From NCBI GenBank assembly GCA_914767715.1, contig OU612069.1:24549387-24613386 (forward strand): a DNA stretch of 64,000 nucleotides, read 5' to 3'. Origin of the DNA: Membranipora membranacea (taxonomy: Eukaryota; Bryozoa; Gymnolaemata; Cheilostomatida; Membraniporidae). Below are positions 12,936-28,200 of this stretch, piece after piece (position 1 is the stretch's first letter; each line of letters begins with the position of its first letter). The notes below the pieces were generated by a model. The model did not search any database. It saw only the letters and a list, made by a program, of their open reading frames with translations, and was not told where the DNA came from. A program made the position numbers and the translations under genes.

Positions 12936-15900
12936 CTAGCGTTCCAGTCTGTAAAATAAACAAAATAAAATAGTACAAAAAAAATCTTTTCTGCCCTAAG
13001 ACTAATCTCTCTTTTTTACTCGAGATGAGGAGTTGCCTCCCTGAACCAGCTAAGGCAGCTCAGGGATATAGGACAGCGCTTTATTCAAGTTGAATATTAA
13101 CCAAGCACAAACATGATTGATTATTGATAGAATGGAGATCCTATTAGTGTCAATTTATACCTTGAAATGGAATTTTAACATACTGCCCATTTGGAAATTT
13201 GTAATTATTAATTAATTTATATTTACCTTTGATTTGGGGGTCTGACTCCTGTACTTTTGACCGTCGCTGGCCCTCTTCTAGGGTTAGCTGAGGGGAAAAA
13301 AAGACAAATTAAGCCACAGGTTGAAAGCTTAAGAGTTTACATAATTATTCTTCTATCAATCAATCACTTGTCATCAATTGTCAGTGTTGAGAGACAGGAA
13401 CCCAAGCTTCCAGTCGGAATGATACACAACAAAAGAAGTCTCACCCTGAGCATTTGGAGCATTTCCATCTACTGTAGGCACATGATGAGCAATTGCATCT
13501 GTAAGGGAACTCCAGATAGGCAACTGTAGAGAATCACCTGGATCATGGTGGTGGGTATGGGTCACATGAGGCTGATTCTGAAGGGGTGCAGGTGGTGGTT
13601 GAAAAGCGGGTGCAGGTGCTTGATGATGATGCTGCACAGGGTCATTTCTACAAAGATCAAAAGGAGTCATTTCTTGTACCATACTTGTAAGCACAGTAGG
13701 CAAAGCAGAGATCTCTCCATCTTTGAATCATAATTACTTACATGCAACCACAGGGGACACCATTGGCAAATAAATGTCAATTTCTACCACGTCCAGTCTA
13801 GCTGTGTGGCTTTTAGGTTTCATATGATGAATAATTTTAACTGTATACACCCCTATTCAACATAAGTAGTTTGCTAAACCTCATTGTTATGTCACCAATC
13901 ACACTGCAGCATTTAAAAATTTTTAAGGAAAAATACTTTTAATTTTGTAAAAAAATCCAGCGGTTATCTAGTGCAAGTATAATTTAATATTATTGCAATT
14001 TGACTCAATCACAGCCTAGAAGTTTTAGGTAAAGTCTGATTATTATCACCGGTTCTGGATGAGTATTTTAGAAAAAAAAATGTATACCTCATAATTTGCA
14101 TCAGGACATGGTTCTTATATATGAACAGAGTCAGGACAATCATAATCCCAAAGTGCAGGAGAAATTTGAATGCTGATAACCCTATATGGCTGGCATAATG
14201 ATATGACTTGAGGCCAGCTCTCCTCCTTCTTAAATGTAGCTCTCGTGTCTATGTCCCTATGTATTATTACTCCAGTTGAGACTGATAAAATAATTAGTAA
14301 AATTGAGCATGTATCACTCACCTCTGGTTTGGCGTGGATGGTCTTGTTCCTCCTAGATAATAAACAAAAAATAGCCATAAAAGGTCTGATTCAGATTTTT
14401 TTTGAACATAACATTATAACTAATTAACAGTTTACCCTGTACAGAGGAAGTGATGTTTAAAGCTCCTGTGCATTAGGTGATATGAGGGTATCGGTAGGGG
14501 CCCTTGATATTAATATATTAATGTTCTAAGACATAATACACAATATCTTACTGCCATGGTAGGTTGTCGCATACACCTGTATAATCTGAGAGGCATGTGG
14601 TCTCCAGCCTGTTAACAGCCTTACCACACTCTCTAAAACAAACAGAAAATTGATTATGAACTTATTGCATTTTATTGGGAGCACAATATTTATAGATAAT
14701 AGGAACGCTGTTGTGACAAATATCTAAAAAATAATGATTTGAGAAGTCTCTTTGCTTCATGATGTTTTAGTTAAGCTCACATCATTCTCTTTTTACAGGA
14801 AACAGTATAGGATGTAGTGTTAAATATACTTAAGACAAAAAGGTCGTTCATAGAGTAGTATCAGTACGCTGCAAAGGGACTGGGCGCTTTTGAGACATTG
14901 TCTCCACATGTCTGAACAAATACAAGCAATATATTGCATCTTTCAACTATGTTAAAGACCAAAGATTTCAGCTTTTAAAACCTGCTGCAAGATGCCTTAT
15001 GAATTGTATGTCAAGAGTTGATATGCTGTTTATAAGAGACAGTTATGAAAATACACCAAATATATACCCAAATTTCGCATCAGCGTTGGAGAAAATGTGA
15101 TGATGTAGATGACTTCAATAGAGGTATAAAAAATCAAACGCAAAACCAAAAAATCAGGGTCTCACCATAATCATAATCATCATCCTTCGATTTCGGTGTG
15201 CCAAGCTTCATCATTACGAGCTGTACAATTGCATGAGGTGAATGCTGATGCCTGTAAAATATTTCATTACTGCTACAAAACGCGACAAGGTCAATGGTAA
15301 TTAATTAAGATGAGATGACAATCAGGCCAATTGTACCAAGCATCAGGTACGATATGTTTACGATAGTGTTGAGGTGGCAGAATAATACAATTGACTCCAA
15401 GTATCAATCGCCTAACCTGAAATGTATAGCGTAATGCTCTGCTGTTCCACAATATGCCACTATGCAACTACATATGAGCAAGGTTTCAGGATACTTGAAA
15501 AATATTCTAGCCAAGACAATCCATAGCAGCGGCACCAGCATCTACAAGTAGTAATAATCAGCATTCATCAACAGTAATAATGGTATTAGTGCTACGCTTA
15601 GCAGATTTCAAAGGAAAAATGAAGTTATGAATATAGGCAGGCTATGATTTTGAGAATCAAGAGAGTTACCTTTCCTCAACACTTATGTTCAGAAACATAT
15701 TCAAAAGATGGACTTTAAAATAATCAATGACGAAGAGAGATTTAAAATAATACAGAGCCATCTAGCCAAATATACTTGAAGCAATGCCAGTTTTAAATAC
15801 ACTCAATATGAAAAGCATTAAACCATTCACGCTGCTGCGCTTTTCAATTTCTTCTTATGCCAGGTTTATATTGTGGGTTGATCTAAAGTGTTCAAAGTTT

Positions 15901-18900
15901 CACCCTCACAATTTTTTTATTAACATATAGCGGAGATAGCGGTCTCAAAGGGTATGTCAACAGCAGAGTTTGCTTGCCCATCTTTCATCTTGCCTCCTAA
16001 ACATGAATCCAAAAGTTTTGAATCCGCACTATGTCATATGTGTCAAGGACAATTAGTTTTCTGTGATTGCCTTATCGTTGGTATCATGGCTGGAATATAG
16101 TGCTGTGGTTGATGGCTTTTACCTCTCAGGTTTTCTTACCTCCAATGATTTGCCACCATCTCCTGGCTTCTTATCTCTAGATCTTAGCTCAAAGTTATGA
16201 ACATTGTGATGCCGATGAGGAGACTGGGTGTATACAACATCAATCTCTTTAACCTCAAAATTTTCTGTATCAGGAGCTTTTGGAGGATCTTGAAACAATA
16301 GGCATGATAAATTAATAAAATTGTACACCATAGAATTGATCACATTGCTTTCACTTTTTCCGAAATTCTTAAAATGCGTGTTGTGATTGTATTGTTGGGT
16401 TACACGGTTTTGTTTTTATTCATACATATAATGAGATATACCTGCATTGTTCAGGAAATTGTCAAGTGTGTCAGTGTCTGTATGTATCAAAAGATCTGTC
16501 TGCTTGTAATCACAGTCTGTGCAAGATTGGGAAATCCTATAAACATATGGACAACTATAGACATTACATAACAAAACTCAATGAGTTACGATGTTACAAT
16601 AGAATTTGATTATAGCCCACACCACATTCAAAAACATCACATCGAGACACAGAAACTATTTATTATTTACGAAAATTTTTTACTGTTGCATCAGTTCCTA
16701 TGACTTCTAAGTAGAAATGGTATATAAACCTCATATCATATTGAGCATGGTTACCTTGACAACTTAGCCCCTCTTTCTGTCTCAGTGTGGTCATAGTTTG
16801 GTGATCCTGGTCTCCTCGTCACTGACAACTTAGTTCCCAAAAGAAACACCAGCCATTGCTAGGAATACCGAATGCCATATTAAATACATTTGATTAAAAG
16901 GAATGTATCTGTCCCAATGATGATATTTCGTCATTGCCTTATATCCCTATTTTGCTCTACACTGTATAACTAAAACAGCATAGAAATCAAAGAGAGTTTA
17001 GTGGGGTTGCAATAGTTGACAGTTGACACTAGTGAATTTACAAACGAATATAAGGTTTGTGCTTAACGCCACGCAAGCTTCAAAGTAGCTACAGACTCAA
17101 CAACACAGCAATGATGAAAGATCAGATGCTAATACTCAGAGGGAACAGGAAAGAGTCGGTGTTGTTCTGTTTTCAGTGAGTTTAAACATATCGAAATTGA
17201 AATATCTGTGATTTGGGTCAATTTTTTCTCAGTCGGAGAATTATTATTGAAGGTGAAACGAATTGAATCTGACTCAGTTTTCTTACTAAAGGTGATGGTA
17301 CTTCATTTCATGTTCTCTCTACATAAGCTAAATGATATCTTTTTTGTTAACTTTGGTATGGCAGTCTCGTGTTTGATTACCAGATTTCACTGAATTTTGA
17401 AATATGAATGTTCTCGAGTTTTTAATTTGTTTATGTTTATAAAATCTGAGCATTATCACTGGGCAATTCATTTAATCTGAGAAGATTATTTTGATTGTCA
17501 ACCCAGTTGCATTACATATCTTTGCTAAACATGATGTGTTAATTCTACTGTAGAAGTCATACAGACACACTTATTTTGCATTGACCAGAGATCTTCTAGT
17601 AAACTTGCAATATTTTAGGTTAAGAATTAGACTTACATTCTATGTTTTACAAGGTCAATCAGATACAAATGATATTCCCACAGAAGTCTTACCTTTTGTG
17701 AGGATTTCCAGCCACTGTTGTATCCCATCAAATTCCAGAGTCTTAGTGACCTTTCACCTGCAATCAAAAAGCGAGCCATAAATTTTTCAGTTCAATAGTT
17801 AAGCATTAAATGATACACCATGAGGAATGGATTGCACATGGATCTCTGATAATGGTACAATCCGGTAAATTCAACCTGTTGCATTGTAATTAGAGGATTT
17901 TTTTCTCTATTCGGAGGCGACGCGTTTTAAGTTTGCAAGTGTCTTCAAATAAAGTGGGCGGAAAGGCTGGTTTTGTACTGGTTACAAGTATCCTGTTGAG
18001 TAAAAAATTAATAATACTATAGTGTACATCAGAAGATCACAAAAACAGAACATCCGCATAAAAGTGTCCGTACAACAAATATGCATCACAAGCTAGTGAA
18101 TTCAGCATCATAAAATATAGAGGCTTCAGACTTCTCCACAGAGAAACAAACAGCACACCAACCAAGCAGACACACTGAAGGTATTAGAGCAGTGTTCTAT
18201 ATCGGCAGTTTTTCGCTGTGAATAAAATGAAGCTTAGTCAGCAGACAACGTGTTTCACATAATGTTTTATATGATGATTGAATATCACACATGGGAACAG
18301 GAAAGAGTAGTAATAGGTTATCTAGGACAACCCTCACATGCTCAGTAGGATTAAACAATTTTTGAAACCTACAGTTGCCACTTACAGTTATGACACCAGG
18401 GTTGGGAAAGCCTTATAGTGGTTAAATTAATATTTGATGATTGGCAACACAGGTAATTTAAAGCAATAGCCCGTTGAAATGCTACCATCATGTTGAACTA
18501 TTACCTGTTCGCAATTGCTCATATATGCATACCTATTTATCAAACGACAAATCTAATACCAGCTTGGAGGCCCTTATTTGCTTCAATATGGAAACCGACA
18601 TTGGTGAAGGATACCTTAATATAATGCAGTTTCATTCACTGAATGACCAAACTATGTAATCAATAGTATTACAACCCAGTCTGAATGGCTGTGTTCTATG
18701 AAAAGGAAAGTAAAAACAAAATTTACCCAAATGGTTCAACAGATGGAACATTTCAAATCCACTATGCTGGCATGAATGGGTTAGGTGCAGATAAGGAGGT
18801 GTACAGGTTCCAGGGGAGCGAATGTCACCTTTCTAATGTTTGATCTCAGACTTTATCACCTTGTTTCATTAAAAATGGAGATTAATGGTAAGTGTACATG

Positions 18901-21900
18901 TATAAAATCACTCACTCATCTTATCATCAAAATACTAATGAAGAAAGCCTGAGCGAAAAAGGTTGGACAATTGTCAAAAATACCAGCAAACACCTAACAC
19001 AACTAACTATAAATTGGGAAAACTGCAATGTTAGGATATCATACAACCTATTACTTACAAGCTATCAACCTGGAAATTATAACTCATGAAATTTCAACAA
19101 ATCTGTATACAATGAATTTGAACATTTCAAAATGAGACCATATCAAACAAAAGCGCTTAATATTTTAGTCATTCTTCTCACATTCTAATTTCCTTGTTCA
19201 ATTCAAATGCTTGCACGGAAAAATGGAGTAAACATGATTGAGATGAAAATGAAGATGAAAATATTTACCTGAAGGGGCCAGTGCAAAGTTGTTAATCCTT
19301 TGGTAACTGAGTGTGTTTCCAGTCTGAGATGTAGCATGGACAGAGCTTTTTGATTTTTTCATCAACTCCTTAAACAATAATTTATATAGCTTGGTGCTTT
19401 GCACAACATATATTTTTAAGTGAAAGCTTGACATGCAATAAATGGCTGGCGAATTTATAAGAAAATTCTAAGACTTGCTATGTCTGTGCACATTCCATGC
19501 AAAACATAGATAACTGCAACTAGCTTGAGATCTGAACTTAAATTCATAGTTGGTGAGATGGTATGATATCCAACATACCTAATACCATACCAATGCAATT
19601 GTTGGCATAGCTCCTTGAAAATCATATACAGTTGTGAGGGTCACTTGGAATTATGACAACACTGAGACTTCAGAAATAGGATCTGCATTAAGGACAGGTA
19701 TTGGTCCAAGAATGGCTACTTTGCAAAGAGTGAACAGTACCTACCTTTTTTGGCAAGAACACCTCAAATTTAGCACCATAGCCAGATGTATGGACTGTCT
19801 TCGATTTAAAGGGTAACACAACCATCTCTCCTAAAGAAGGAGCTCCTTGAGAATAGGTGTCCTCATGGCGGGTTCGAGACTCTCCAGGCTGCAATATTAA
19901 CTACTTTGATAATTTTTCACATTCTGTTATAAAAGTGATAATCATATATTTTAATCCTGGTCTCCTTGGCACTTTAAATATTTGGTTGGTGACGATATTT
20001 GACATTGACCCTCAATTCTGTGTATGTCAATTCTTATTAACATTCAGTAAAGCCTGGTACCCATTAACTGCAGAACTGTCCCAGGAACTCCTCTGCGATC
20101 ATGCACGACCACTTGTGCATTGCTGTGATTGATCGGTACAAAATACACTGAGATCGTGCGTTTACAAATACCTTCGCACGAAAGTAGAATTGATTCTACT
20201 TTCGTGCGATATGTTGTGCGATATGTTGTGCTGCATTTTGTGGTACCCACAAATTCTTTAATCATTGCCAGTGCAAAATCTTAGAAATTCCTGAGATTAA
20301 AAAAGCACATTGGTGGGTACAAGGCTTTACATACTACATTAATGATAAAGGCTTATGAATTTGGGAAAAATGTATGATAACTGACTTCACTCAGCCTCCA
20401 GTGGCCATTTTCAAACTATTGAACTACCCATATTCGGCTATTATCATAATATATCCTTTACTTTAAATTCAATCAATGTTCAATCACTAAAAGTTCTATT
20501 CGAAATGGATCAACATTAACTCAATGCCAATAAGTAACCTCAATAATATGCGTGCTGCTTCCATGTTTCTCGTTCATAAGTCCGGACTCGGTGCTAACAG
20601 CTGTCTCCCATGATTTCCAATCAACAATACTCAGAGGTGGTGGTTCGATTGCAGTTTCCCACCAACGTCCCAGAGCAGTGTATGTGTTTTCGTCTGTCCG
20701 CTGACAACGCCTGAAATGACAAATATTTTGGTCAATTTGATCCCCTAATAGTGTTTCCCCTGAAGACTGAGTCTGCTGTTTGACGTGCAGAAAGAATCAC
20801 AAGCTTCGACCTAAAATCTAACATACATGATTACAGGCCATTACATGTTAAGTGAGCTCACACTACTGTAACTGTTCAAATAAACATTCCAACTGATACG
20901 CTCAAACGCCAGCAAGTCTTACGAGGATCAGTGCATGAAATACATCGAAAGTGCAATTAAAAAACGCATGATAGACAAGTGAGATATCGTTTTAGCATAG
21001 GTTAATCATCCAGGGTTGTCGGTGATTGGTTAGCAGAGGGTTGAAGGTATGTGAAGGTATTTTAGGTTGTGACTGGTACAAGACTTGCACAGCACAGCTA
21101 AACAATAAAATTTCGGTTCTTGTTATTGTACAGATATATTTTCTTCCCTTCCCTAAGCTTGAGAGGTAAAGTTCTTTGAAGAACACGTATTTTGTGATTT
21201 CGAAAAATCAAATCTGATACATGAAAGCTATCAGTACAGACGGAAATCCTTGACCGTGATTCGATGAAAAGCCATAAAATGATGGTCATGTGCAGGAAGG
21301 CCTTTACGAATTGTTCTACCATGTGGGCATTATTGAGCTTTGAACGGATTGCCAAAAGTACAATACCAGCACTTATCATTAATGAGTTAGTATTTGGATA
21401 AGCGTTCACACTTTTTAGCATGATTACCTACCTGTACTGTAGTGTCTGCAAAAATTGAGCATAAGACGGTTAGAACAATGTAGAACCCATGAAACGTATG
21501 CATGAAATTCGGATGGTGCTAAGTGGCACCATCCATTTAAAGCAGCAATAATTATGTTGCTTTGAGCAAAATTAGTTCGGGAACCTGATAACCATAGAAA
21601 TATCAATTCTCTCATAGCAACTAATTCTTTGAGCAATCAATATATTTCCGCAGCACGCCAATTAAGCAATGGGAGCATCCTACTGAACCGCTTCTTCATT
21701 ATCTGTTGTATGAGTATATCAGCATTAGTAATAACAAAATATCCGTTAATCATTCAGCTAGCCTCATGTCATAGAATAGCAGACTTTTAGGGAGCTCGAT
21801 GATTACCTTTGTTTGGAAAAGCAAAGGTAAGTTCTCTGCAGCTAGTAGACCTTTGGTCGAGTTTGGGCCATCAATCACTACAGAGCCCTTTTCATCTGCT

Positions 21901-24900
21901 TCCCATTCTTTCTGTCGATCAATCCTCAGAGCCATCTTGGATAAAAAAACCAATAAAATATTTATGTGCCATTACATCCAATACAGACAGTGTCACAAAT
22001 AAAATTCCCAAATCGTATGAAACTAATCAAAATAATTCACCATTGTTGTGAGATTGAGATAATTGAATTTAAGCTTCAAAAGTTTTTGAACAACATACCT
22101 TTTTAACAGCTACATCGGCTGAAATACTCTTTCTGTAGTCATACCTGTTTCTCTCAACTTGATATGATGAAAATACTTGTTTGAACCCTCCATCATGAAC
22201 AGATAAGATTAGACCTTCGTTGCCACCATGATAGGGAAAGAAAAGCTCAGCTCCTCTAAAACACACAGATATTGAGTTACAAGTATTAGGACATCAGGTC
22301 ATGGTCAATGCGGTGAAAAAAACACTCATGGAGATAATGCACATTATTTTTATTCGGCTCTCTTATATAATCAATTAAGTGTCTGGCAAGTATGAAGATG
22401 CCAACCATGAAGAGAATTATTCAGAACATTCATTATTATCATATTCAATTATGAGGGAGTTCGTTTCTCCTCAATTCAACTGAAATTTGGGGTAATTGTA
22501 TATCAATTCTCAATGCTCACCTTGAATCTGGAATCAGAGAATGCCGGACAGGAACTACAGAGAGAATGCTTGTCTGTGCTGGAGATTCATCATCATAATC
22601 TGATGCTGGTATAAAATAAAGGATACTATATTGAAGTTTGGTTCCACCAAATGTAAATCCTCTCTTGTTCTTTATTTGTTTAATATGTATCCACAAGTGT
22701 TACGGATCTCTCACTTATTTATGGTGGATAGAGAATGATGGAATATAGATACGTGTCTATTCGCAATATTATGCAATAAATCGAACAACATGTTTTATGA
22801 AATATACAATTTCTCTTCTCCACCATTCTCCCCTAGCTCCACATGTGGATCGTTTCTAACATTCTATCTAAGAAGATAATTCCGACAAAAACTTTACGAA
22901 ATATACACATACCAGCTTCACCGAGGCTCTGAAACCCTTTCATCATTTCTCCGTCAGCAAGATCTCCATGAGTTCCATCAATGAGCTCCTACAAAATATA
23001 GGTGTAATTCGATTTACATGATACAACATGAGAATAACTTGATCAAAATTGATAAAAAAATTAGGTTGATCAGTTCATATCAGGTAATTTTATATCAAAT
23101 TTGTAACACACATTTGGGAAGTCAGTTAAGAGATGAATTTTAGGAAGATGATTTAAGAAGTCATGCATCATGTGAAAGCCTGTGAAAGCCGTATTAACTT
23201 CAAGGAAATAAAAAGAATACCAAATCTCATTTGAAACAAAACTCCCATGAAAAAGAGGGCAATATGGAGGAGTATGGAGAGTAATTGTTGCATGTGATCT
23301 TGATTCTACAATGAGGTGAACAATTTTGTAATCCATTTTCCAATAAGACTTTCGAGTCCATCTACTGGCATATCATGTTTCCTGATGTACAATTGCACTG
23401 GAGGGGCATTGGAATCTTACTTAATTGTTTGAAAGTGTTACTACCAAACACTTCAGTAATTTCTAATTGGCTTAAGAGTTATATATATATATATATATAT
23501 TGCGCTATGTTAGCAGATTTGGGCCTCCCATCGGTGTTACTTTTTACACTAATAGCAATGGATAAGACCCAATTGAAGGTCTCAATTTTGAAGAAGGAAT
23601 TGATATATATGATATATATGATTTTTGGATGTAAGCCCCACAGGGATTTCATTTTTATTTACCAGTTGTCTCAAGTCAGGAAGTGCATCCTGCCACACAG
23701 CAACTGCAGCAGTCTGTGATCCTGCAAAAGATAACATAGACATTTGCTTCCAACACAGATTGATCTAGGAACTATAAAACTGCTAAAATCGAACAGGTGG
23801 CTATCAATAAAACAAAAACAAAATACAATTCTGGTTGTATCCACATACTTCTTGGCAAATCATTACAATATCTAATTATATATATGTCATGATTATTCAG
23901 AACCAAGAGCTGTGCTAAGCTATACAGTGTTTAATGCTCAGAAAAGGCAAACAACCAAGAGTTGTCACATCTATGTAACGAAAATGATAACTCCTTATTA
24001 ATGCAGTTTATACACATTTTGATTCAAATCATCCTATGTGAGATTTCATACCACATGAAAAGCCAAAGGATGATTGCATCAATACGCTCATCGACTACAG
24101 ATACATCATCAGGCTGTGAAGTGTTTCCTGACAAAAACAGTACCATTTTTTCATTGTTGCAATGACTCATCTATCGGAATATTGGATATGAACAGCTACA
24201 GGCACAAATTACTATGAGAAATGCAAATGCAATTTGAACGTCTCCGTTTACATTGCACCATTTTCTCAGATTGATCACAACAAAAAGAAATTGACAAAAC
24301 TTTATGTGTGACATATTATCACAGCATGGCAAGGAAAATAACAAAAAAATTAAATTAATGCTTACCGCGGGCAGGGAAACATCTTGTGATTATTGTGTCA
24401 ACATCACCTCTCATAGAAAACCAGTCAGCAGGTTTGTAGTCAGCTAGAATATCTGCATGTGCATCATCCTTTGGCAAACACATTTCAAGATGAGAGGGGT
24501 TGTTCCAAACAGCAAGGGCCGTAGTCAGGTGTCCTGTAAGAAGGGGAAACGTTAGACCACATGTTCCACTTGACAGGTCCCGCATAAATCACAAATTGCG
24601 GCGCATGAGCAATCATTTTATTACTGGCACTATAATTTTATGGCAACCCAATGTCTATCCAAGTGTTCAGTCCAATAATTCAGATTCACAAATTGTTTGT
24701 CAGCTAAAACAGTGTAGGATAGTAAAAGCTGCCTCTTAACAGAGTTATGCAGCAATTAGACTGATTAATGACACAACATTAAAAATTTAAGAAGATCATT
24801 CTGCAAAGTGTGATATTACTGTCTCATACCTGCTTTATTGGCATAATGCCATTGTCTGACTTTCTCCAACATCATGTCCGATAACTCAGTTGGCCCACTA

Positions 24901-25174
24901 AAACACAAACCGATAATTGCCTACACTAATATATAGATATATATATATATAGATTCAAATCTGTGCTTTTAAGTGTCATCTGTGTGTATTTGGCCCCAAC
25001 TAAGTGTCACTCAAAAATAAGGAGTCATTTTATATGACCCACAAAAAAACATGTCTTAAATCCTCTTAAATAATCATGTTGGGCATCCTTAACCCAATAG
25101 TAATTAATGGTAGATAAAATAGCCTGACATGGTCGGACAACTCCAATGCAAAGACTGCCCTACACACTGATAGC

Positions 25175-25215
<41 letters not shown>

Positions 25216-28200
25216 TATATATATATGAATAACTCATTGCCCAGGGTTTTTATGGGTACAATAGTGGGATATATAATATATGACACTTTATTGCACAAAT
25301 GTGTGTATATATATATAAATAGTTAATCAGGGTTAGGTAAGTTACCTGTTCATTGTCTATATAATTATATATATATAGTAAGAAGAAAAAATACATATTT
25401 TATATATATAAAACATTGAACAGGTAACCTATCTAATCCTGAATAACCATATGGCAATTTATGTATGGTTGCTGGAATGCATTATTCATATTTGATTGGT
25501 TCACAAGTTCAGCAATAGTACAGTTGACCTATTTTAAACTTTTGTCAAGCGGCTTGAGAAATCCTCAGTGTTAAGAATATATATCTGCAAAACAAGGAAG
25601 GTGTAGCATTTTGATTATACTCACTTCATGCTCATAGGCTGTAGGTATGCACTGATCAAATATCGAATCACAGCTAAGATTAGACAAAATACTGTCGATT
25701 TCCATCTTCCTTTATCCTCAAAGAGCATCCATACAGGCATAGTTGACTTTGACCTTTTTGAGGCTTCTCCAACAACACTGGATTGCAGTTGGATGTCAGC
25801 AGCAGTATCTGGGACGCATGTTTTACCAGAATCTTGAACAGAAGTGGTGTGGCAGTTTTCTTGCTGCCCGCGGCTTTCACATTCCTGGGTTTTTTCAGTG
25901 CTAACAGTCCAATTGGGTTCTGACCGTAGCATGCCATGGGATCCTGCCAAATCATTCTGAGGCTAAAAAAAAGATAGTATTTGTATTTGTCATCTGTCCC
26001 GTCGCCGAAATTAGGAGTAGTCAGATTGGATAGAAAGAAACTTTCAATTTCTAGGAATTGGGCTGTTGCAGATTGAGAAGAGATACACCCTTGCTACCCC
26101 GGCCTAGCAAGCTGATTTAGGCTTGAAAATATATTCAAATACTCGGATTGATTTTTCAGATAGTTTTTGTATTAAATCATGCCTAAAAGAGCTAACTTCA
26201 GCATTGGTAATGCAGGTAGGGTAAGTTTTACATTGCAATGCTAGCTGCAGGACACTGACCTGATTACGTGGTTGAGCAGATATATCTTGGCTATCATGGA
26301 TTGCCGATTTCCAGTCGAATAGCTGAACGTTGTAATCCTGCGTAGTAGCCTCCTGCACGAGAAATGAATCAGAGAAATTACACCTGTCAGCATACACTGT
26401 TATCTTGCACAATCAATCATTTCTTCCTTTCAATGCAACAAACTCTTGCTGTTACTTTGCGGAATGATGTTTATCAATACAACAACATTTGCCAAAATAT
26501 ATAATTTGACATGGAGGACGTTTCAACATATTCTTTATAATGAAAATGTAGAATTAGCCTGTCATGATCAGCTTCATTGGGCAGGGATACAGAAAATGTC
26601 AACTTAAGCCTAGAACTGAAGAATTAGAGATGCCCCTCCCCCAACCAAAACATAGTGAAACTCTTGCAAAGGAGTGAATTTCCATCTCTGTGTTAAAATC
26701 GCCTGATAATGAATATCAACACTTTTGTAATGGTAGTATATACAAAAGCAATCAATACCCACAAAAACTATGTGATTGTATATAGTTCTGGTTTAGCACC
26801 TGCAGTGGTAACATTTGGACACATAGACACAATGTACAAGCCTTGTGAATAATACCTCATCAGATGGTTTCAGCCTAACCAAATTCTTCTTTAAGATTTC
26901 TAAGCACAAACTCTTAGCTGAAGCTTTAAGGGTTAACACAGCCTTTTCATCCTTTCCTTTAGGTTGGGCTGCCGCCTGAAACAGATTGGTTATTGATACA
27001 CTGATTTGAAATCTAAACAACCTCTGCAATTTCTCAGGACAAAAGAAGAAATAATGACCATTATTTAGTCTAGATGAGACCTCGATCTTTTGGAAATTAA
27101 CATGGTCTGATTGGAATGTGTGGAAATTTGTTATTATTAGGTCTTATCTCACTTCCCTTCAATTTCTGAATATATATTGGCGAATTCACTGAATCAGTAA
27201 GATTGAACTCTTGCTGCAACTCTTACTTCTACTAAGCACGGTCATTTGTTTTAAAACCCAATGGCCATTTCGGGGAATTTGTATCCAAATATGTAGGGAT
27301 GGGATCTTCAACTTTAGAATTGATATTGTCCAACAGCCTGTGGCTAGCAATGGCAGATCAGGGCATACTCACCTTATCAAGAGGGATGTTGTTAGATTTG
27401 AAATTTTCCCATAATACGGAGAAACACAGATCGATGTTTGGTGTTTCATTCACCTGCAAGAAGAAAATTATCTTTCGGATAGCTAATTGTAGCATTTGTT
27501 TGCTTTTCCATCAAGGATTACGAGGTGTACCAACTGGTATGAAATGTAATTAAATCTATCTAAATTCTGGCAGCTTATAGGTTAGGCATTGATTGACATC
27601 ATGGTAACAAACATCCAGAACTCAGCCAAGCTGCTCATTTATAGATTCCAAAGTGGTCGGATGGAGTATTGTTGAACTTTTAGATTGATACAGTAGACAA
27701 AATGCAATCCTACAATCGCCCAGAAATAGCAATGTCAGATTTGCTCCCCTTATGAAAATATTTCCGCCCTAACCTTAGACTTAACCTCCCACGGTTGAAG
27801 TATGTAAGGCTGTAATAGAATTGTTAAAATCAGGTGGGAATAAACTTGGGGTGTCTAGAAAATTGATTATTGCTTCATAATTCATATTTATATTCATAAA
27901 GTTATTCGGACTACTTTTCGAGCCATGCACATCATAGCAACATAGATATAATATGGAGAAACCACTGATAAATATTCATGGATAAGGGGAACATATCTGA
28001 CCCTGAACAAGCATACGCAATTAATGTAATATGATCGCTGGAGACAATTTCTCATCTTTGATTGGTCTAAAAGTTCAGTAATACTACAGCCAACCCCTTG
28101 TAAACATTAGTCGAGTAGCTTGCCTGAGCTTTTGAAGATCGTTACCGCGACGGCAGCCCATTTCTTAACGTGAAGGCTGCCAGAATTTAAGCTAGATCCA

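Noticed and set aside
18726-18764. Extra exon of the large minus-strand gene (frame HSGFEMFHLLNHL)
   Set aside because: It has acceptor- and donor-like ends, but the phase does not fit the neighbouring exons, which already join perfectly without it.
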